From Furfurilactobacillus rossiae DSM 15814 (lineage in GTDB: Bacteria; Bacillota; Bacilli; Lactobacillales; Lactobacillaceae), in NCBI RefSeq assembly GCF_000428925.1, contig NZ_AUAW01000004.1, forward strand, positions 150,837-214,836: a stretch of 64,000 nt of DNA, read 5' to 3'. A program made the position numbers and the translations under genes. Positions 59,901-64,000 of the stretch are shown here, piece by piece. Positions within the stretch are counted from its first letter, which is position 1. Each line of letters begins with the position of its first letter. A model generated the notes under the pieces. That model was not told the DNA's origin. It ran no database searches and saw only the letters and a program-made list of their open reading frames with translations.

Positions 59901-61763
59901 ATTCATTTGGAATTATCGCTTGTTAATGATTTAAAGCAACAGTCTAGTGGATTACCAGCGGACTTACCTAAGGAATCACAACCCGTTTATCCAACTGAAA
60001 CCGACCAGGCGTTAAACAGTCGATTTGTTGCTAAATCGCAGGCAGTGGCAGGCTATGTAGTTGTGAGTGCAACGGACCAAAATAATAAAACGTTACAGAT
60101 TACCACGAATGCTGATGGCAGTGCGTCATATGCGATTAATTACGACTGGGGTGTTGAAACGGGTGATCCGGTTGCTGACCAGATTACGTGGCAATACGCC
60201 CAGGCCGAGATTAATGGAAGCATCGGGTCACAAACCAAAGTTTATGGTGCAGATGATCCTAGCACGCCATATCCAGTGACACTACCGAGCTGGTTAACGG
60301 CACCTAAGTGGACAAAAGACGATTTTGGACGAGACAACGACACTAGCGAAGAAGTTGGTGACCATAATATTAAACTGAGCGCTCAGGGAATCAGTGATTT
60401 AGCCGCGGCAAACAAAAACTTTACGATTAATGCCACAACATTAGCCAAGTTGACTGATGGTACACTGACAATCACGCCTAAAGTAACGGTTAAGTATGTC
60501 GATCAGAATGGCAATGAATTGACGGGTAAAAAAGCAATCAATATAACTGACAAGAAAAAGGGCGCTGCAATAACGATTGACCAGCCAGATGTTGAGGGCT
60601 ATACAATCGAGCGCAGTCAACCAACTAGCTACATTTTGACTGGCGATGGTACACAAACTGTGACGGTGGTTTACCGACAAAATGCATCTGTTACAGCTAA
60701 CTATTATGTGGTTGGAACTACAAACAAGATTGCCAATTCCGTGACAACAAACGGGGGTGTCGGTTTGATGTACTCGACGAATGCGGCCCAAATTCCGGGT
60801 TATACATTAGTTGCCACGCCAACCAACGCTGCCGGTACTTATACAGGCGCTGGTAACACTGTTAATTATGAATACACTGTCGATTACACCATTATTCCGG
60901 TAGACGGCAACGGCAATGAAATTCCAAATGTGATAGCTCCCTCAGGTACAGGTACTCCGGAACAACCGGTCGCGCCAACGGGTGGATATCCAACGATTCC
61001 GGGCTATACAAGAACAACCACACCGAACGTGCCCGATAAGCCGGGACAGGTCAATGTCGTTTATACGCCGCTGACGGAAACCGTTATGGTCAATTACTAT
61101 ATCCAAGGGACAACGACCCCAATCGCAAGTTCTGTCACGCTGTCTGGACCGTTTGGCAGCGATTATCAGTCGACACCGGCCAATGTTAGCGGCTATAAGT
61201 TGGTTACTACGCCTGCCAACGCCAGCGGCATGTACGGTGTGACGAATGGCGCAGTGAACTACTATTACGAGCTCATTGTGACGGTTGTGTCCAAAACGCC
61301 GGATGGTAAGCCAGTCCCTGGCACGACGCCGACGCAACAGCCTGGGGTTCCGGGACAGCCGATTTCAAACGTCCCTCAAATTCCTGGCTACAAAGTCACG
61401 TTTGTACCAGAGGTGCCGGGTCAACCAGGCATGGTAGAGGTGATTTACACGCCGATAACCACACCTGGGCCGATGTCGATGCAGTCCGTGGACACACAGA
61501 CTGTACCATCAGTACATGTGACAACGCCGGTTCCAGTTCAACTGGTTGAGCGAACGACTTCAGCACAGCAGACAACTGTTAAGATGACGGTTATTCAATT
61601 GGTTCCAGAGGTTCATACCTCTGCGCGCGTAGCTGCCAAGTCGCAGGTAAAGGTCTTACCACGTACGGGCCAGCAAAGTTCGTTTGCACTGGTTATTGCC
61701 GGGTTAGGCATGATGGCGGCAGGATTCATTTTCCTCGGTGTTCGTAGGTATCGCCGATCGTAA
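53916..61763 (+). CDS. Giant LPxTG MucBP-type adhesin with KxYKxGKxW signal peptide
   Basis: 2615 residues from ATG 53916, which has GGGGG five bases upstream; an in-frame ATG at 53889 has GAGG only one base away. The KxYKxGKxW motif is HYKMYKAGKAWLFA. A Ser/Ala-rich stretch (about 45-280) is followed by a partly helical region (about 300-870) with two related segments around KAYLKGQ and KAYLSGHYN. Then come long beta modules with SxNADGS-like loops, an MBG-like domain (VYGADDPSTPYPV, about 2110-2185), and five MucBP-like repeats of about 65 residues near the end. LPRTG, a helix and RRYRRS close the protein. It probably binds mucus. Confidence 0.9.
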   Translation: MLKRKFQHMREREHYKMYKAGKAWLFANIIAVGFGSAMIITGQTVLADNTSKQILTQRVATNALPNASASVTTLSASSAGEPAQTRSSANAASNADSGTLVGDTSKNATSTSATMSARSDGLLEKKGQSSVSMAVSQAASAESKIAAGSVSSFAGQNGVRSRNEVTNNTATMSTASNSKASLVTNSGDAGSDVSTDQVVKSVSRQRSTSAIWQQMADSQAVVSVSAKQVVSGTKTTETSSNGVKIDLSAGASSADIQSAKRHVEAQHINPAQITAQDATTDDYSTGESAAVATLTAASYAPETDNNGVDIKNWLGDVSYSTIESQLATVSSSANGVASSAMIADAKMVVETWVTDELKKVNWTTLSQSADYVNGANDIVKLGVNASANQQNGYADTIKAYLKGQLTAEAYYLWLLKVEYNSTQSRYFGPQGLKETFIKLKNDLNVAKNLNQLSGDQANMYNLGFDFAYDWFVGDAKLGMNWDNSMIYEVAANMGNAGMTQVSWTASKTSNNDAIFLDPVETMLSNNPLSNAVDVTSLENEIYTQAFKDYYADWQNVVAQGFKQATVDALAGKALALDNSVSGTVATAAIETEAPDAYKAIPGTKTKGQLALFVNAYILAKAYLSGHYNNQPINENNNGAGNTPIPDAGVFPTTPVAGQVVSPLDLAIYSVLTGKTYTYNISPANNPIVDSKYQTRATKDWISGPAQNDMYQLAWNAANQAKTDFLADIQLAVNTGDLSKLNSAATFLPTAMSQGILSAIQYDYYKANSYVYYKVFSALYKSFFTDKAGKFANIIAQVVADADTYVKQSGDSHNGQPIAQSLTAAQRNNPDLTATVTDSDITLNADVTYTKSYSENADGTPVSGVKMLTPSATTMIKSDQISSDNQNNAKKVIQNGLDYAYAHEETVAIPAYEAGYAAAQKNLNVTPTAGQPALGNPTKDTYQFEDKSTVTDVLTPVLMTTNPNGSTVWQVHYSNADGTSVVATIQRAADATSPDKGAVTGLDVAVYDNQGTVLNDSGMQKATQDSVGYTSVQLNANVINDGLKQTTISVSINDSGAVDYEFVRDVLNTITLTPSADGTAITSDGTNSGTLYQAGWNYKKSFISQLTLVQQVADPKFENDSVGGKNNKLTDDQTYAGFFQSTDKDGNVVHNSTVQLVTVADTSGTDNPINKTVTNLDGSKVAITINSDGSLTYIVYDVNGQVTATNGSGTLGTQDRQVIITNQDAMANEKPSQVVITRTANDAITITEIGLQDKMINDFNVANTQSTAEAIVTEGKNVEPSFSSTTIVVLGKALHAGVVLVADPKFGTNGIKSTYDRKNTDGTVTVIADNADGLKYHGYVPDSQSTDNTKDYGTAENSTATIQYIATNVSNTATKTTMTVNTSVAGPTVTIFLGKDANGNIRSTTSFDPSKVTTSNTGSEIFEWAGVTNLPAGWTYNAVNQTLTYVPTTVVDKKALISEMAKAGTYVVNWSDARDATAPALIDQYGDVLNLVISAQTKSENSLTVNVDTSDATKVNADHQYTFSNADIVNATQSNDPNGFVTAFIEHFAGTTGKIYEGTMNGMVLPNGVKSITLNADGSVTVMFDPDKATANYDKATNKNVIKLVLPFTVDSNGQYVPDTGDATNKTPLANLTLYMNMQADLKLTYQAAAGGADTTVKNGNGSVNVAYVKAGQELQSAVTQNGLALGSTYNATVPATINAASTANYQGASYKLINGIATNNPTAINFNDVQLTFGGNTSTYLYAKTYGSVWNVTNTAPSLTDVPSASMSDGITATIDLSSAAKDFNWQTVSFQPDENTATSYTTTVIVNKDAKRLTVIYKPKTVADDLDFLQNTYQDGFDMNGWLTDTQTPKGSATPAMHNALYVKTKTAPLKLADFTKKATVNVAKSGDGYDASDKTYTFDVPSTVLSVKELALLASGQTLTLTSESSQSDLEKGNLSVDTDNWKNITGVTISLSADGTFAHIVATLNTAVAKSNVQKGAVLTLGTVGDSPLASGIHLELSLVNDLKQQSSGLPADLPKESQPVYPTETDQALNSRFVAKSQAVAGYVVVSATDQNNKTLQITTNADGSASYAINYDWGVETGDPVADQITWQYAQAEINGSIGSQTKVYGADDPSTPYPVTLPSWLTAPKWTKDDFGRDNDTSEEVGDHNIKLSAQGISDLAAANKNFTINATTLAKLTDGTLTITPKVTVKYVDQNGNELTGKKAINITDKKKGAAITIDQPDVEGYTIERSQPTSYILTGDGTQTVTVVYRQNASVTANYYVVGTTNKIANSVTTNGGVGLMYSTNAAQIPGYTLVATPTNAAGTYTGAGNTVNYEYTVDYTIIPVDGNGNEIPNVIAPSGTGTPEQPVAPTGGYPTIPGYTRTTTPNVPDKPGQVNVVYTPLTETVMVNYYIQGTTTPIASSVTLSGPFGSDYQSTPANVSGYKLVTTPANASGMYGVTNGAVNYYYELIVTVVSKTPDGKPVPGTTPTQQPGVPGQPISNVPQIPGYKVTFVPEVPGQPGMVEVIYTPITTPGPMSMQSVDTQTVPSVHVTTPVPVQLVERTTSAQQTTVKMTVIQLVPEVHTSARVAAKSQVKVLPRTGQQSSFALVIAGLGMMAAGFIFLGVRRYRRS
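60470..61470 (+). repeat. Five MucBP-like coding repeats
   Basis: Modules with openings VTVKYVDQNGNEL, VTANYYVVGTTN, YTIIPVDGNGNEI, VMVNYYIQGTT and VTVVSKTPDGKP each lead to a GY motif (EGYTIE, PGYTLV, PGYTRT, SGYKLV, PGYKVT). Two alternating subtypes are visible. Confidence 0.8.
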
Positions 61764-61801
61764 GAAAATAACAACATAAACTAGTTTTTACGAGTGTGAA
61801 A

Positions 61802-61837
61802 GACGTTAATCTCCGTATTGGAGGTTAGCGTTTTTTA
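61802..61837 (+). terminator. Terminator after MucBP adhesin
   Basis: ACGTTAATCTCC pairs with GGAGGTTAGCGT (G-T pairs) around GTATT, followed by a T-run. Confidence 0.85.
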
Positions 61838-61930
61838 TTGAAAGTCGTTGGCAGATGATTAGAATGGTGAATAACAATGCCATCAGTCAGAAAAACTAAG
61901 ATAATGGCAAACGAAGGGGGATGCATCAGT

Positions 61931-62578
61931 GTGAAAATTTTAGTGACAGGATTTGATCCGTTTGGTACGGATAAAATCAATCCAGCGATTGAAGCAGTGA
62001 AGCAGTTGCCAGCACAAATTGCGGGCGCCGATATTGTGAAGCTAGAAATTCCAACGGTGTTTGATCGTTGTGCAACGGTTGTTCTGAATGCCATCGAGCG
62101 TGAACACCCAGATTATGTTTTAAATGTTGGGCAGGCTGGTGGTCGGGCCGCTATCACACCGGAGCGAGTTGCCATTAATTTTGACGATGGCCGAATTGCG
62201 GACAATGATGGTTTTCAACCGATCAACCGAACGATTCAAAGTGATGGTGCGACGGCTTACTTTACTCAGCTGCCAATTAAGGCAATGGCACGCGCTATTC
62301 GCAAGGTCGGTGTGCCAAGTACAGTATCGACAACGGCAGGGACGTACGTTTGTAATCACATCATGTATCAGGTGCAGTACATGCGGGACAAGCATTTTTC
62401 CGCATTGAAGGCGGGATTCATGCACATTCCGTTTTTGCCCGAGCAGGTTGTGAGCCGTCCAAATGTGCCTTCGTTGTCATTGGCGGATGATGTGCGTGGC
62501 ATTACGGCCGCAATTGAGGCAATGGTTGCTTACGATGGTAAACCAGATATTGAGAGTGTTGAGGGAACGATTGCATAA
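61931..62578 (+). CDS. pcp: Pyroglutamyl peptidase I
   Basis: The 215-residue cysteine peptidase of family C15 removes N-terminal pyroglutamate from peptides in the cytoplasm. It starts [12 protein letters not shown] at GTG 61931; GGGGG is ten bases before. An upstream in-frame ATG at 61877 would add 18 residues absent from the family. The triad is visible: Glu in [14 protein letters not shown], Cys in [12 protein letters not shown], His in [11 protein letters not shown]. Confidence 0.95.
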   Translation: MKILVTGFDPFGTDKINPAIEAVKQLPAQIAGADIVKLEIPTVFDRCATVVLNAIEREHPDYVLNVGQAGGRAAITPERVAINFDDGRIADNDGFQPINRTIQSDGATAYFTQLPIKAMARAIRKVGVPSTVSTTAGTYVCNHIMYQVQYMRDKHFSALKAGFMHIPFLPEQVVSRPNVPSLSLADDVRGITAAIEAMVAYDGKPDIESVEGTIA

Positions 62579-62725
62579 AATTCTTATGTACGTTGACTAG
62601 GAATTAAAAAATATTGTCCTGTCCAGTTAAGTTTGAGATTAAGAATTGTATTGTGCCGCAAGTGGACTAAAATAAATTTCTAGAGAGAGTTAAACGAAAA
62701 ATATCAAACGGTTGGTACAGGATTG

Positions 62726-63328
62726 ATGAAAACTTTAAAGAGCATTGTAAGTGTTATTACGGCGTTGTTGATTGGGGTAATTGTGGCGTTCGTTATTAAG
62801 GCGACATTATTTCAGTTCGCATATGTCGCAGGTCCGTCGATGCAACCTAATTTAGAGGATCGTGAGCGGGTGGCAATGTTCAACCGAGCTCCGATTCGTC
62901 ATAACTCTGTGATTATTTTTGATGCGCAGGGTGAGGATCCTAACGCCACCTCACACATTGATTATGTCAAACGGGTGATTGGCATGCCGGGTGACACGGT
63001 TGAAAGCAAGAATGGTGTTCTGTACGTTAACAATCGTAAAATCAATCAGAGCTACATTGGTGCAACCGAACGTAACCAAGGGACTGGCAACTGGACCTTG
63101 TCGTCGCTGGCCGAGCAACATGATTGGCAGGTAAAGTCGTCAACAGTTCCGAAGGGGATGTACTTTGTACTGGGTGATCATCGTTCTGTTTCTAATGACA
63201 GTCGTTACTGGGGTTTTGTACAGCAGAAAAAGGTTGCTGGTGTGGTTAAAGTCCCATTTTGGACGAGTACTGCTAGCAAACGGTTTAATATTAATCAGGC
63301 TTACAAAACGTGGACGGCAGACAAGTGA
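62726..63328 (+). CDS. lepB: Signal peptidase I
   Basis: The 200-residue type I signal peptidase has one N-terminal transmembrane helix (about 6-30). The catalytic Ser is in GPSMQP and the general-base Lys in YVKRVIGMPGD; box E is LGDHRSVSNDSRYWG. It cleaves signal peptides of exported proteins such as the large adhesins nearby. The ATG at 62726 has a weak AGGA; an in-frame TTG directly precedes it. Confidence 0.95.
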   Translation: MKTLKSIVSVITALLIGVIVAFVIKATLFQFAYVAGPSMQPNLEDRERVAMFNRAPIRHNSVIIFDAQGEDPNATSHIDYVKRVIGMPGDTVESKNGVLYVNNRKINQSYIGATERNQGTGNWTLSSLAEQHDWQVKSSTVPKGMYFVLGDHRSVSNDSRYWGFVQQKKVAGVVKVPFWTSTASKRFNINQAYKTWTADK

Positions 63329-63364
63329 ATTTACTTAGTAGTGTTCCCAACAGCCTCAGTTTTT

Positions 63365-63416
63365 AAAAAGTATTCACCATGCCAAACCATCGGTTTGGCA
63401 TGGTGAATACTTTTTT
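63365..63416. terminator. Perfect 24-bp hairpin terminator after lepB
   Basis: AAAAAGTATTCACCATGCC and following bases (63365-63388) pair perfectly with the right arm ending in ACTTTTT around a 3-nt loop. The A and T runs make it work in both directions. Confidence 0.9.
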
Positions 63417-63536
63417 AGTCTCTTAGTCGCCTCTGTATGTCGAGGATATTGAATTAATCTGAATGAAACTTGATCGCACATATAATGAGAGAAGTTGTCC
63501 GTTTGAATTCAAGCAAGATTTTTTTGAACAAAACGC

Positions 63537-63565
63537 TTGACCGATGTTCGACTTGTTGATATAGT
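63537..63565 (+). promoter_or_regulatory. rRNA operon promoter P1
   Basis: TTGACC (63537-63542), 17-bp spacer, TATAGT (63560-63565). It sits about 270 bp before the 16S gene, as in many rrn operons with tandem promoters. Confidence 0.8.
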
Positions 63566-63632
63566 ATTACTTGCTGCTACGAGAGGTCGTCAAGTTGCTA
63601 AACGGATTTCAAAAAAATGTTTAATTTCTTGC

Positions 63633-63661
63633 TTGACTGATTAGAAACAGCATGTTATACT
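63633..63661 (+). promoter_or_regulatory. rRNA operon promoter P2
   Basis: TTGACT (63633-63638), 17-bp spacer, TATACT (63656-63661). It is followed at 63691 by ATCTTTGAAAACTGAAC, the boxA-like rrn leader element usual in lactobacilli. Confidence 0.85.
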
Positions 63662-63830
63662 AATTAAGTTGTCGCATGACAGTGATGTAGATCTTTGAAA
63701 ACTGAACAACGTTTCGACGAATCAAATGTGTAGGGTCTTTGAACGAAAGTTCGAAGCAATTACAATTGTGAAGTCAATTCACTTTATAACCAAGTAACAA
63801 CAAAACAAGAGCTATTTCAAATAACTCATT

Positions 63831-64000
<170 letters not shown>

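Noticed and set aside
63470..63486. Third rRNA promoter at TATAAT 63481
   Set aside because: There is no -35 at workable spacing; TTGATC is only a few bases away.

Overview
The window comes from a low-to-mid GC Gram-positive bacterium of the Lactobacillaceae. The evidence is a 16S rRNA 5' end of lactobacillus type, sortase-anchored surface proteins with KxYKxGKxW signal peptides and MucBP repeats, a Bacillus/Lactobacillus-type guanine riboswitch in front of xpt-pbuX, and PurBox-like sites before purA. I do not name a species.

Layout. 1-4783 (minus) is the N-terminal part of a huge Ig-repeat adhesin that runs off the left edge. 5083-10381 carries a serine hydrolase, a membrane-fused glycerophosphodiesterase, a GNAT acetyltransferase, a DMT exporter and a small membrane protein. 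10600-11987 is a metallo-beta-lactamase-fold hydrolase convergent with a TetR regulator. 12071-18151 is a purine salvage island: guanine riboswitch, xpt-pbuX, guaC and purA-purB. 18508-23002 is a heterodimeric ABC exporter with a lipoprotein, in one tightly overlapped operon.

23190-35718 is a cyclic-di-GMP exopolysaccharide locus. An EAL phosphodiesterase lies on the minus strand. On the plus strand an operon encodes NADH oxidase, a GH8-like hydrolase, a polytopic membrane protein, a DUF2334-like protein, a BcsA-like synthase, a BcsB-like protein, a degenerate-GGDEF protein that keeps an RxxD I-site, and an active-looking GGDEF cyclase. This resembles the Listeria Pss system. The roughly 800-bp gap between the phosphodiesterase and the operon holds two divergent, mutually homologous structured RNAs that match no riboswitch class I can recall. 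They are the most interesting object in the window.

35948-37171 (minus) is a DUF2075 P-loop ATPase. 37683-61763 holds three giant LPxTG proteins: SpaA/Cna_B repeats, an L-type lectin, and a MucBP protein. Between the second and third sits a metal module of P1B ATPase, CopZ-like protein and Dps-like ferritin. The first two adhesin genes share a two-part promoter/operator module. The window ends with pcp, lepB and the promoters and first 170 bases of an rRNA operon.

A further pattern: three genes (xpt, the BcsA-like synthase and the DUF2075 ATPase) have a strong Shine-Dalgarno at ideal spacing before AUC, AUU or AUA. For the DUF2075 gene no AUG, GUG or UUG start exists that would keep its Walker A motif.
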